Shown: in pieces, positions 1 to 14,000 of the stretch
Layout: every line of letters begins with the position of its first letter
How positions within the stretch are numbered: the first letter of the stretch is position 1
From: Actinernus sp. WN-2022
Lineage: Eukaryota; Cnidaria; Anthozoa; Actiniaria; Actinernidae
Assembly (NCBI GenBank): GCA_030867875.1
Contig: JAOWCC010000655.1
Coordinates: forward strand, 12,236,269-12,300,268
Direction: 5' to 3'
Length of the DNA stretch: 64,000 nucleotides
The notes under the pieces: model-generated
The model's input: only the letters and a program-made list of their open reading frames with translations
Databases searched by the model: none
Told to the model about the DNA's origin: nothing
Made by a program: the position numbers and the translations under genes

Positions 1-107
1 CCTTTCATGTAAAACTATTTTGTTACTTTTAAAGCCTTTGGTATTCACACTTAGCTCTAGTATATAAGAGTACCTTGTAACTTGGCAGGTATTTTTAACC
101 TTTTTAA

Positions 108-132
108 CTGATGAAGGCCGAAGGCCGAAACG
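108..132 (+). ncRNA. Hammerhead-ribozyme-like core
   Basis: The plus strand has CTGATGA (108-114), then GGCC-GAA-GGCC, which can form a 4-bp stem II, then GAAAC (127-131). This is the order of conserved blocks in type I hammerhead ribozymes, known from Penelope-like retroelements and retrozymes. Stem I can be only partly drawn and stem III is not clear. It may be a decayed copy or chance; two similar motifs occur at 37041 and 57526. Confidence 0.3.
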
Positions 133-404
133 TTTTAGTAAATTTTTAATAACAGTCCTGAGTTGCTCTCGTTCACATTTTTCTATTCAATTTTTATAAC
201 AATTACTGTGGACAAGAACTGGGAATCAATTTTATTGATCCTCTTGGCTGGACTAGCTGTTGGCCTGAAGACATTTGGACATTATATACATACATTATAT
301 ACATACATTATATACATACTATGTCTAGACCAAGACAATAGGCCAAAACAATAGATATTAAAGTATTATATTATGTTCTGCTGGACAACCTTTTTGGCAT
401 TGAC

Positions 405-431
405 TGTATATATATATATATATATATATAT
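405..431. repeat. (TA)n microsatellite
   Basis: An uninterrupted run of alternating T and A lies in the intron or flank left of the last visible ADAM10 exon. Nothing else was recognised in 1-756 apart from the hammerhead-like motif and short repeats of a tacat word near 285-320. Confidence 0.85.
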
Positions 432-756
432 TTCTGCCAGCACGTTTTTGTATAATAAATGATCCTCACATGTCTTCACACAATTTGCATATCGGAAATA
501 GAAACCTCTATAACTCATAGACGCCACACGATAACAAAATTGGGCTCATATGCACTTTAATGTAAAACTTAAAGACAGAGTTGTAGCTTACTGCATAAAA
601 AGACCAGCTAACTGTTGTCCAGCAACTTAAAACTTAATAACAGCCCTGCTACAGTATATGTCAACAACATTGTGACTATGTACTATGTACACCGACATGT
701 TAACCTAATGCATTTGATGTACAAGAAAGCATAAAACACAACTACTCTGTATTCAC

Positions 757-903
757 CTTCATTTCAGCTATTTTGAAAGTAGATTTACAGACCGATTTCT
801 TGGGGTCGGTACTGACATCACAGCACAAGTCGCATTCCTCTCCCTCAACCAAACACTGACATTCCTTGTAACCTTTCTTCAGACATATCGACCCTTGGCA
901 TGT
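757..903 (-). CDS. ADAM10: ADAM10 exon 12: cysteine-rich region
   Basis: Reads [17 protein letters not shown] and [18 protein letters not shown], aligning with human QCAGSICEKYGLEECTC. Ends EMK at a GTGAAT donor. The next exon should encode the juxtamembrane part and is not visible to the left. Confidence 0.92.
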
Positions 904-1999
904 CTGTGGATCAACCAATCAAAACAGAGTAAACATTATGAAGAATTGCTCAATAATGGGTCAAAATTGTGTAAAAATAAAAAACCTGACAACTGCTTTT
1001 TATCGATCACAACCAACGAAATGAAAGTTTTACTGAAGAGTTCACAGCGAGCTTCTGTCAATCAAAGCAACTGTTGATTGGCTTCTGTATAACAAGTACT
1101 ATGGTTGGATAAGAAGTTGCCAACACGCAGAACCCACCCAAACATTTTCCAGTTTTTCTGGTTTGTTCAGCACTTGGTCACGTACATGTACTAGATATAA
1201 AAACATGGACAAAATGAGTTGGAACACTGCTCGTGTTCTAGAGACCGTTCTTTAAATTTACCCCATCTCCCTGTTTTTGGTGCATGTTCAATCTGAAAAT
1301 TCATTCACAACCAACATTGAAAGGGGGTGGACTGGGAAGCTTCAGCTGTTTTAGCTTTGCATCCAGTATTTCTTCTTTTCATATATATTAGTTATTTTTG
1401 TTGACTGTTCCAACAGTTCTTCCATGGTTGGTATTGTGGTTACAGACACAGAGTTGAGGTCTCATTTGCTAGTCAGGCTTGGCGCTTAACCACTGAGCTA
1501 ACCAGAAAATTGGAGACAAGGTAAATGCAAACTTTCTGACCCCATTAAATATATTGACGTATTGATGCCAAGGAAAGCAGACTTACTGTTAGCAGCCAAC
1601 CTCTACTGACTTAACGATTATTGGCTAACATCAGTCTTAATAAGCTACACACACACTAAGTACTTACTCCATTAACACAGAGTTTACGGCCTCCTTCACA
1701 AACAGTGTGGTCCAACTTAAAGGGTGCTGTTGGACATGTGGCATTGATGCCGCTTAACACAGTCAAAGATCAAAATGTCATGATACGTGAAAACAAACAT
1801 TGTAAGCATGAATTCCATGCAACAGGTTCTTAAGTAGTAATTGTTTTGGAGTTATTGACAGTATCATAAGGCTATTGTTCTGGACAATGATAATGACTCA
1901 GATAAATAATAACCTTTATTTAAGTGTCTAGCTAAACTAGCAGTTTAACAACCACTAAATGGGGACACTAGTAAGTAAGTAAGTAAGTAAGTAAGTACA

Positions 2000-2037
<38 letters not shown>

Positions 2038-5000
2038 TAAATATACATGTAATACTAATAACTATAAACTACCGGTCTAAAACCTATGGTGGCTATTTAC
2101 AATAGTGTAAGTCTAAAAAACTATTATACAAATCATATAAAATTATTTACAATATATACAAAATAATTATGACACTTAAGCATTACATAGAATGCCAATG
2201 GCACATTTGCTGTCAGTAAGCCTTGAGGCAAGGTTCACCCTACGTATGTTACTCTTGAAAGCAGATATATTAGATAACTCCCTGATGTGTCTTGGTACAG
2301 TGGCCCATATTTTGGGTTCCATACTGTATATCTGAGTGAGTGTTTACCAAAAGTTACAGTGTTAAATCTAGGTAAAATGTAGTCATTATTGCGTAAATTA
2401 TAGTTAGTATTGGGACTTTGGAAAAGGCTACAGATATAGTTAGGGGATATGTTGCTCTTAACCTTATACATGATAATGGCTATGTCCTGTAATCTTCTAT
2501 TCTGTAAAGTACATAGCCTAGCCATGTCTAGTAATTTACCATAGCTTGACAACTTGTCACAGTAGACAGCCCTAAGTGCTCTCTCCTGAATACGTTCTAA
2601 CTTTCTAACATCACTTGCCCAGCAGAAGTGCCAAACAAGGTGACAGTAGGTTAAATACGGAAGAATAGTAGCTTTGAATAGTTGCAGCTTAGTATCTGTT
2701 GGTATCAGATTCCTAAGCCTTATAAGAACTCCTACATGCTGGCTACTCTTCTTATATATATTGCTTGTGTTCATCAAGTCGACGATTATCATCAAATGAC
2801 ACCCCAAGAAGTTTTAAGCAGTTACATTTAGTAGATTTAACTTCATGATCATCAAATTTAATACTTTCCATGGGGTCATTTTTATTCCGAGTGTCATACT
2901 ATAGTACTTGTCAAAGTTCCCCTTTAAGAAGTTGGATCTGTACCACCCTGAGGCTGATTCAGCACTAGCTGTCAAATTATCGTGCACATCAGCAATAGTA
3001 TTGCCTGCAGCATAGAACTGGTAGTCATCTGCATACATGTATATGTTGAGGCTTGGGTTGACATTATAAGTCAGGTCATTTTGAAAAATGTTCCATATCA
3101 AGGGTCCAAATGCAGATCCTAGAGGACACCCTCTTGACACCTTCCCCCAATCACTCACTACATATATCCCAGCTTCACCCTGTTGTACTGGTCAATCAAG
3201 TATGAGTCCAGCAGTCTTAGGCTGTTCTCCTCAACACCGTAAGCCTTAAATTTAGCAAGTATGAGTGGATGGTACAGGGAATCAAAAGCTTTGCTCATGT
3301 CAGTAGAAAGGACACCAACAACTTTATGTTCATCTAGAGCCATCTTCCAGTTCTCAGTCAAAGCCAGTAGAGCTGTTTCACAACTGTGATTCTTCCTGTA
3401 GGCTGTTAGTTTGTTACAGAGTTTGTCATTGAAACCGTACCCTAACCTACCCTATGCTTACTAAGTATCTGCTCAAAGATTTTGTTTATAGTAACCTGGA
3501 CAGTTATTGGCCTAAAGTTCTCTTTCTCGTGAGAGTCCTCCTTCTTGAACACTGGTGTCCATTCTATTTTTTCCACATTGCAGGCCATTCACCAAGTGTT
3601 ATACATGAATTATATAGTGTGGTTAGAGGCCTTGACAGTTCTCTTGCTCCAAGCTTAAAAGCCTTGGGAGGGATACCATCCCAACCTGTACTCTTTTTAG
3701 GATTTAGAAACTGTAGTGCAGTTTCCACCTCAAGCCCCCTCAAATTCTGGAATTGGAAGCTGTCATGTCCAACCAGATTCCCCATAATGCTCTGGACACT
3801 TGTATGTGTGATGAAAGTACTATCAGTGATGCCATCAGTGTCACCAATACCATCAGCAATAGTGCCAAAGTATTTACACAGGTGATCTGAGATCTTACTT
3901 TGATCATGGCATATTGCCCCATCAATATTTAAGCTGAGCTCAATTGTTGTGTCCTTCCTCTTAGCACTCAGGAAAGGCATAAATGTTTTATAGAACTGAC
4001 CAGGCTTGCACTTCAGTTTAGTAGATTGCTCTTTCAAGTATTCCCTTATCACCTTTCTCCTAGGTCTAGTGGCCTCATTCCTTGCTTTACGCTTAACTTC
4101 CCAGTTCTCTCTGGTTTGCTCTTTCAGGTATTTCTTTGCAGCTCTCCTCTTAGCTCTTATACATGTAGCATTTTTCCATTCCTTGTTCATATAAGGGACA
4201 TCCTGGGACCTGACTCGCATTTTCTTTTCCGGGAGATGTTTGTCGACAATGCTAGATAGCAATGCTTCAAAAAGCTGGTCTTATCATCAACTGTATCAAA
4301 AATTCCACCCTCCCAAAATCTGGGAGATTTCAAATTAAGGTTGGAGGGAGGGGTGGTAAAGTCCAATATTGCACAATATATTGTCTACGATAGAGTGGGA
4401 CCAGTGGGACTTTTACCATCAAAACAAAGTTGTAAGAAAGTAGTGCACATACTTAGATAAATGTAAAGATTGGGTTTACCCTGACTTTAGACTTCATGTC
4501 TTGGCTAGCAACCTTCCCCAAACACCAAATTGAAAAAGTTTTATGTTCTCGTAGTGACGTTAAATCAAGTTTGAATTTCTTGTCAGCTATGACAGTTCTT
4601 TACAGCAAAAAATGTTTGCTTTTTTCCATGGCCGGGGAGACGGCAACGTGGAGCTCTCTTTAACAGTATAAATATTAGCCACATTTAGTATGTAGGCATG
4701 TGAATGGAGTGAACAACAATTTCTACAAGACAACCTGCCTCTTTCAAGAGAGTTTTCAGCAGTACATGAAGCCAACCACATGCATATTCAAGTGCAGTCA
4801 TACTATTTTGTAATTGAAGGGCTGTGTGCAAAAAGGGCACAAGTGATTCTTGATCACGTTCTAAATTCTCCCTTAGAAAACAAAGAAATTAAAGGAGAAT
4901 TTAGAGTGTGATCAAGAGTCACTTAAGCCCTTTTTGCACATAGCCCTTCAATTAAGACTATTGCTTTGTGGTGTCAACTTATACATGTATGTACATTGCT

Positions 5001-8000
5001 GACGTTGGTGTCTTGTGAACCATGACTAAGTTTGGCTTGACAACAATCTTGAATTTTACTAACCCCTCCCAAGGTTTAATTTTTGTCATGGAGCCACATG
5101 ACCAGCCCGAATCAGGGTCTTTTTCTCACTGGAGGAAGAGAGCCTGGGAATGAGGTTGGGCTAATTAAGTCTTCTACATGTACATGTTATTGAGTCAGTA
5201 ACACCATATGGATACCACACTAACTGTATAATATAATATCTAAGTGAACATATTTTCATTCCTGTCATAGCTTTGTTTACAGTGTCGAAGCTCTCTTCGA
5301 CCATGGAAACTAAAACCATTTCAAATTCGCACTTGAAGAGAGTGTGGAGTGAGATCAGTTGCTGTGCTGTAGTCAGAACATTTTGAAAAACAATTGAGAA
5401 GTAAAGCAACAAAATAAGAGCTTCTCGATGATCCATAAAGGAGAGAAGTAAAAGAGGACATACAGATATTTCATATACAATGTAGCTTGATTCTTGACTC
5501 GGGCGGCCAAAGGCCTGGCCCGAGTAGTTAGCTTTGGAGTGAAGCTGATGTAGCCCTGTTTAAACTAAACAGAATAAGAATGCTAGTCCACGAGGAGGCA
5601 AATGGTTATTTACAAACGTTGCTGAGCACATGGGGAATTGAACTCAGGGTCCCTGGATTGAGTGTCTGCCATGGTTAAACCACTTGCCTAGACCACATTA
5701 TTAAAACTCTTGGTAGGAAAAGGATACTTGCAGTATGAAATGTTTCTGCAGCTTGTTTCGTTCTGGCAAGCATAGGTGTCGTTTCCAGTGCGTGGCTGAC
5801 ATAAGTTGGGATCACAGCAAAGACCCTCACTGGGACTGCGAGAAAGAAAAAGATGCTCAAAAGGTTAATTATTAGTAAAAGGAAAACATGCAACCCAGAT
5901 AAAGACTGGTTGTAATGTTCAGCACTTTTCATATTACATTTACATGCATGCAACCTCCCGCCGGTAATGCAACTTATCCTGCCAGTTTGGCTGCTGTTCC
6001 TTAGCCTGCGTCGCATCCGAACTAAACCCCGGTTACAATGTATATCACATGTCAATATACAATAATTGGCAATATTCATATTTTTATTATATTTAGTGCT
6101 GAGCTGGAACTATGAAGGCTAAAACAGGAGCACCTTTCTCATGCTAAAATTACATGTACAAATGTAACCTTTGAGTGTATTCCTCTACATGAGGCCAAAT
6201 AAAAAAAAATGTTTTGGGTCACCCGACCAAGCCTAGATTTCTCCTACCAATCCCACAACTTTTATATCAAAAACTGCAAGCTTGATATAAATTAATTGTA
6301 ATCGGTTTTTATTGAAATCTGTGAAAATTTAAGGAAAAAGTGGAAAAAATCATATCAAAGAGTAGTACATGTACGTTATACATGTACACTGTACCAGAAA
6401 CACATTTTATTTGGCCTGATTCTCCACTGAGTGGTATTACTATCACTAAATGTGATTGTTTGTCACTACACAATGCTGCCAAAGGCACAGGATATAACAA
6501 TGTTTGTCCTGGTAGACATACATAAATTCCTTCAAAAATTAACAAGTGATAGAGTATTTATTGAACCACAGTTTGTAGAGCTGTTTTGTAGCTTGGGGAT
6601 GCATACATGTCCAATAATAAATTGATCCTTTTTTCCACTTTTAAATACATCCAAAATCACTGTATCTCTGGCAAGCACTCCCAAACATTGTGGCAATTAA
6701 ACTCTTTGATTGTTTGTTCACCATGGCCGGGTTGTTCAAAGCCCGATTAGTGTTAATCCTGGATTAACTCTGCACAAAACCTATTGGTTGTCATGGAAAT
6801 TAACCCTGGATTAGCACTAATCGGGCTTTGAACAACCCGGCCCATATCTCTCTCAACTTACCTACAGTGAGCAGCTCCCTTGTATGTACAACCCGTCTCC
6901 TGTCCAGGTACCTTTCCTAAACAGCACTTGTCCTTTTTGCATGAGTCCTCATCTGCATAGCCACAGTCACACTGTTCTCCTTTCTCCACCACTTTATTCC
7001 CACAGATTGGAGAATCAGCACCTGAACAATAGAGCTATTAGTAATCCCTAACTGAAATACATTGTATTGCTACATGTATACTGTAGATACTACAAGTAGG
7101 CGCTTGCATGGATATTGAAATTTAGATGCTACTGGATACATGTACTTCAAACATTACAACTTACAACAACAACAACATACAAATTGTATGTGTAGTATTT
7201 TTTATAACATAGGGTTCATTAGTTAAGCTAACCACATAAATAAATTATGGTTGTGAATATACAGCTACATTAGCTACATTGTACATGTACATGTAGTTAT
7301 TCAACTATTAAGTTGTTTATTATATAAATTTATAAATCTGCAAAAACTGCACTATGCATACCAATTTATACGCAGGGCTTGAAACACAAAATAAAATTTC
7401 AGCTTTCCTTTTGGGCAAGTTGTTCTCAAGTCTTACTTCCCCAAGGCAAATTTTAACTACTGTACAAGTAGGCCAATTTTTGGTCAACATTTTAACAAAC
7501 TTCTAGCAAACTTGCCCGTCGGGCAAGTGACCAAAAACAGTACTTGCCTGACATGAAATCTACTAGTCTCTAAATCTACCAGACTATTGGGCACAAGATG
7601 TTTTGAGCACCCCTGATACACTATCTGTCAAAATTGTCCTGGCAAGGATTATATATCAACAGGAAAATAATATAATAATTTCTAAAGACATCAATTCAGA
7701 AGTAATTAAAAAGAGAGCCCAGCAAACAGTGACTGGATCAGTGTCCTATCATGCTGAAAGTCTGTTGGCCGAATTCATAATTTGAAAGATAAATACATGT
7801 ATGTAGATGGGTCGAAACTAATGCTACCACAAGGAAGAAGACATTAGTAAATTACTAGTAAATTACTGTATTCAATTTTATGTGGAGTAATGCTGTTGAG
7901 TTATAGCCATTTCAAATGCAGAAAAGAACATGAAAGTGAGGCTCATACAAATCAGGCCAATGACACTTTCAGTTGTCACTCAGCCTTTGTCGAGTGAACA

Positions 8001-11000
8001 TCTGTGTGATGCTCTGCTCAAGTACTCCCTGTGGATTGGTTATCTTACGAAATTCAAAACAAACAAAATGTTAAACTTCAGAGCAAATGCTACAGAGTTT
8101 GCAAACCTAGCTGAGTCGTAAAATACTGTCTAAACTCTTCCCTCTGTTTACTTTCTGAAGGCTTGGTTTTACATGTACATTGTATATTCTCAAAAATTTG
8201 CTTTTTAACAGGAAAGGCTGATTCCCTCTCCTACATTCTTCATCACTCTGTACTTCAATCATCATGCATGAAAAAGGGAGGGGCCACTTATCCTTCAATA
8301 CTGGAACTTCGTGTTTAATTTCAAGTATTGTAAGTCTGTTGCTTTTTAAGGTACACTGTATGCAACTCTCAAATTTCACAAAATCGCTACTCTTAACATG
8401 CTCTTTTGCGTGGTAATGTTTTCTGTACATGTGGATAAACTATTGAAACAGAAATATGCATTTATGAATAAGGTCTATTAAACATAAAAAAAAGATCAGC
8501 CATAAAAATTACATAAAAAAATAAGATCTTCTGTGTGACCACAATCTGAATGTGATGTGTCCTTTTTCTTTACACACACTACAGGTTGTACATACGTGTA
8601 AAGCAGCACTTCGCGTCAGTGCAGATTCCCTTGCTCTCTAGTACAGCATTCATTTTGCTTTTGCTACAGGACGAGAATTTCCTGTTGTTTGGCTTGTCAC
8701 CAGATGTCGCTCTTGGGAACATGATGTAATTTCCTTCTGTGCCACCAGGGCTGCAAACAGATGATTCGTCATGCTAAACACAACAAAACAACACGATGAG
8801 AAGGGAAATACAGCTTACGATGTTAGAGCAGTTTTCAATTGAGTGTTGAAAAGTAATTTCCGTAATTTTTGACAATCCTTTATGATGAAAGAACATGTTA
8901 ATGCTGTTTGTAAATCTTCTATCCTTGTATATGCTTTTATTACTTTGAAATTGGACAACTGTAACTTGATATCCCTTCTATATGAGCTTTCTAAATATTT
9001 ATACTAACAGAAGCTCCAGTACATTCAGAATGCTGCTGTTTGGTTTAATAGTTTACCTGTACTCGTAAATACACGTACAACCATAATACTCCGATCTTGT
9101 ATGAACTGCACATTATTTTTAAGTAATGGTTCATGTAAGAATGATAGCAGAATCCATTGTTCTGCGGAAATTGAGCCTCCCTCAAATACATGTAGGATTC
9201 TTGTGTATTGTAGAATATAGATACACTGGGCAATAGGGGTGAATATTATGAAATAAAGTTCCTGAAAGTGCTTGTTTCATTCCATTTTAATGAGGAAATC
9301 CTTTCCCAACAAATAGGAATTGCCGAACACAAAAGCTATGAAACTGGCACATTTGATAAGGTTCCTAACATACGATTTTCTTTATAAACAACATATGGAA
9401 CCGTGACCATGTAAATCATTTCATCAAACTTTAATAAAGTCAGAGAAAATGATACGTATATCTTACATTTTGGGCGATTTTTGTTTAAACCAATGAAATC
9501 AAGAGTTTTAACAATACAAAATTAACACCTCACTGCATTCCTTGCCATTGGTGCTATCGTTCTTACATGAACCATTACTTAAGATTCTTTTATTGACTTA
9601 CAAAGCCTTAAATGGATTAGCACCTGCTTGTTTGACTGAGATCATTGAACATTATAGTATTATTATTATTAATTGCTTTCGAATTTGATTGGTTAGTTAT
9701 CCATGATTGCATTTACTTTGTCTCGTGATTGGTTGAAGTAAAACCAATTGTGAATTATGACTTCAGTTCCTGATTGGTTCATTGCTGGTTTTACTTGCTC
9801 CAGTGATTGGCTCACTGGTTTTGGTTTTACAATACTCAATTGAAAACCGCTCTATGACAACAGTATGAATTAACATACACAGGGTTGTAAGTAGAAATTA
9901 AAACAAGAGCCTACATAGTATACTTTGTCTCGTAATTACCCTATATCATTATGACGTCACGGCTTGTTTATGAGGGGGACAGAATCGACTTGAACAATAG
10001 AATTTTGAACTAAATCTGCTCTACTGAGGAAAATTTAACTTCAAATTGTCTGGTTTCCAGATATCAGCTGTATCAATGTTTATCCCACAATATTTACCGT
10101 ATTTGGTGGCTGTTAGCGCTATTCTACGTTCTTCAAAATGCATTTGATAACGACCGTGATCCTTAGCGTTTAAACAATAGATTGTTTTGATATGACGTCA
10201 TAGTGATATAGGTCAATTGGTTGAAGTAAAACCAATTGTGAATTATGACTTCAATTCGTGATTGGTTCATTGCTGGTTTTACTTGCTCCAGTGATTGGCT
10301 CGCTGGTTTTGGTTTTACAATACTCAATTGAAAACTGCTCTAGAAATTGAAACAAGAGTCTACATAGTGTTTTACAGATGGTTACAAGAATAGCTAGTTC
10401 AAATGCCATAAATGAAGGGAAATTTCGGCACAACAGGTAGCTACTTTTAAATTGGAAGCCAGCAGAAATCCGCCAGTTGCCAGATCTGCTGACAACCCCA
10501 TACAATTTAAACTAGAGAACTTTGTATGAACTCATAAGTTCTACTACCCTGGTTGTCAGGGGTTCGAGTTCGAGGAGCGGAGCGAGGCGACGAGAACTTG
10601 AGGAGTGAAGCGATGAACCCCTGGGCTTGTGAGCTGCTAACTCACTTTTATGTTGAGTATGCTAATGAGGGATTAAAATATCTCATCAAACCGGTTTCCT
10701 TGTTTTGATTACAAACTTTCACGTGGAGCACTGAAGCGAGAAGGTGAAATGTCAAAACAGATGGATCCCAGAGAGAATACGTTAAATGCTCTAACTCTGG
10801 TGAAAAGGCAACGTTTCGTTAAAGAACATTTGTTAAACCTGCTCAACCAATTTCGACCCTGTTAGCATCATTGACCAATCAAATTAAGAGTACAGATTCT
10901 GTACTATTGAAAGTGAGATTTGTGCCTCGCGAGGCCAGAGGCTCGTTCAAATTACTTTCTTCCCCAGGCCCCTCTTAACTCTCTTTCGAGCCTCTGGAAC

Positions 11001-14000
11001 CCAGGGTAAAGTTATACTGACAACCCCATACAATTTAAACTAGAGAACTTTGTATGAACTCATACATGTAAGTTCAAAATTTGTAGATGTTATTTAGCTG
11101 TGTGTCGATCTGTCATTTTATACAAAATACATGTAGTCATGCACGGATGATATCAAAAAGTGACGAAGATGTTTATACATGTAGTACACCATGGCTTGCC
11201 CATATTGTACTAGCACCATTTCTTTGAATGACAAGGTCATGTGACCACTGAGTGCAAGTCCCCTATTGAGAAATTACCATGCAGGGATGTATTTAGAATT
11301 ATGGAAAATGAGCAAGTACAGGTGGGTATAGACGTTTAGAAGACACTTTTAGAAGGTTGCCTACAACTTTTATAGCCGGGAAAATCTTCGTCACAGACAG
11401 GTATTTTTACCAGCTCCTGGCCTCTAAATACATCCCTGAATTACATGTACATGTTTTAGTGCAACTGTATTTACCGGGGAGCCAAAGTTATGGCCTGCTT
11501 CATGTGCAAAGGTGATTTCTGAGACCTTCTGTGGGACATTTTTACCATAATTGATAAATGTAACTACTCCAGTGTTGAGAATTTTATAACCATCAGAAAA
11601 CTTCTTAAATTTCTCACATATCCCTCCAGCAGCGCCTGTGTAAACACAAAAGAGAAAAGATGAGAACCGTTTCATTAGGTACATGTATATTTTGTATGTG
11701 CAGTTTCAATGAGATGGTTAGTTTGCCAATAGTCTATGGAATAGTTATGCTAATACTTAGCGTATCCCAGGTGCCATTTATTGGCAAACTCAGCATCTGA
11801 TTGGTTAGCTAGGCCCCTTAGTCGACAGTACATACGCTACAGAGAAAGATCACTTGAAGGACCATGTGCAAAATGGGCGTACATGAAAATTTCAAAAAAA
11901 TACTTTGCCTTAAGAATAGGAAAACCAGCACTTTCTCTTCTCACCAGTTAAGAGAGCCTTTCAGATGTAAGAGGAATTACGACAGACCAAAACATGCAAG
12001 TACATGTACATCGTCAGAATATATGCAAGGTGTGGTAGATGTTAAACAATTGGGTAAGTCATTGCTGAAAGGGGACCGAGGATTGAACTATGAGGTACTC
12101 CACATAGTATTTATTTTTCTGAAGATAGATGCCCATTTACAAAACACCTTTGCTGTCTTCCGGTGAGGTAAGAGTTGAACCATTTAAGTTCAGTGCCGGA
12201 AATTTCTGAAAATTGCATTTTATCTAATAATATTGCATGATTTATTGAATCAAAGCTTTTCGAATATCAAGAAAAACATTCTACATGTATGGTTCAGCAC
12301 AAAGCATGTGGGCCATAAACAAAACTTTATCACAGTATTATTTTGATGTGTAGTACGAACACGCTGTATCACAGACATACATGTGCAATCTAGACGCACA
12401 ATGTAGAGTTAATAGAGCGGTTTTCAATTGAGTGTCGTAAAACCAAAACCAAAGTAATCATAGAACCAATCACAGGAGCAAATAAAAACACAATGAGCCA
12501 ATCACGAACTGAAGTAATTCAAGATTGGTTTTACTTGAACCAATCACAAGGAAAAGGAAACGCAATCGTGATGATTGATGCCGTGATGAACCAAAACATG
12601 TTTGGTTTTAGTTTAGCACTTGATTGACTGATAATCAACGCAAAACCAAAGCAATCACAGATTGCTTTTGACACTCAATCGAAATCTGCTCTATTAGCCG
12701 GTAACAAAACGAGTGGGGGACTGGAACCGAGTCAGTAAAACGAATTCAATTAATAACTAGTCAAAGTGAGCATTATTTTCCAAAAGCACAGATCAAACTT
12801 AGCTAGTCTGGAAAGTTTGGTGAACTTTGGCTCAATATTGACGATGCTAGAAGGCGTCAAATATATCAATTTCTCTTATTATTTAACGTTGTCCCGCCAA
12901 ACCATACATTCATTGTAAAATTTTGGAGGGACAAAGAAATTTCAATTGCTTATAATTCAGACAAGATTCACTTGAATTACATCAAACTTGGCACAAATGC
13001 TAATTTCAACATGCTCTATGATGTGATGAACTTCATTTTAGAATTAGAGTAATTCTGATAAACTAGGTCCCAGTCCCCTGCTCGTTTTGTTACCGGCCAA
13101 TTAGGTTGATTCATAACAAAAAGTTGTGAAAATGTTCATCTACCATACTGCTCATCAAAAATCTTCAAAGTATGAGTTTGAGTTACTGGGGATTCATCCA
13201 ATGGATCCTGAAGAGATCCAACATCTTGTTGGAGTTTAATAGTGAAAAGTGAGTTACACGTAGCTGGGGGTAAATTACTGTAATAGGCCTCACGCACGAA
13301 GTTGGTGTACACGACGAAAATGGAGAACATTTAGACAAAATGTTTTTAGAATTGTTGTAACTTTGTCGTTATTTAATTGAATGTTATTAAATTCCAACCA
13401 CTCTGACCTTAGTTTGATGTAGTTTCTCGAATGTGAATCTTTATCTTCGAAAGAGGGAAGAACGTGGCGCTGAGAATACAAATATCAACCGTTCTCAACA
13501 GAAAAAACGTGAAATCCGGGTAACAAAACCTCTCAATTTCGGAGTGAATTTTCATCGTGCAAATCGCGCAGATCGCGCAGATCGCGCACTTTTTGCGTTT
13601 TTTGCATGGCACACTTTTGGCCTTTTGACTATCACTTTGCCAATAAATATATTTACATCAATGTGAAACTATTAATTTTATCACTTAAATTTGAGTCTTA
13701 ACATTGAATGACAAGATTATGACTTAAATGTACATGTATATTCAACAAATGAATGGTTTTTAATGGCTTGTCTCGTTCGGCTTTGTCAGAAATTTTATTA
13801 TTGCTTTATGCAAATTTTGCTATCTTTGTGATCCGATGGAAATCAGCCTTCAAATGTGCACAGATCGACCGTCTTAATTCACAATGCAATGAAGTTCATA
13901 CAAGTTAAACTCCAGCACACTAGCATCCAAGAAATATTGTGTGGTAACTCCAAGACCTTCCACTTTCAGTGAGTTGATATTTTGCACGTGCCAATCTAAA

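Larger units (their letters stand above)
8826..9852. mobile_element. TA-flanked TIR element, family C (GAGC ends), LINE-bearing copy
   Basis: Ends GAGCAGTTTTCAATTGAGTG and its near reverse complement, both flanked by TA. The centre holds two pieces of a LINE (8890-9052 and 9540-9659), partly inverted relative to each other by an internal duplication, so a LINE entered the MITE. Other family C copies: 10213-10340 (half), 12415-12691, 37881-41791 and part of 44640-44935. Confidence 0.75.

Noticed and set aside
10540..10620. Possible tRNA B box in ggttcgagttcgagg
   Set aside because: No A box at the right distance; the word belongs to the terminal region of the Mutator-like MITE at 10545-11008.
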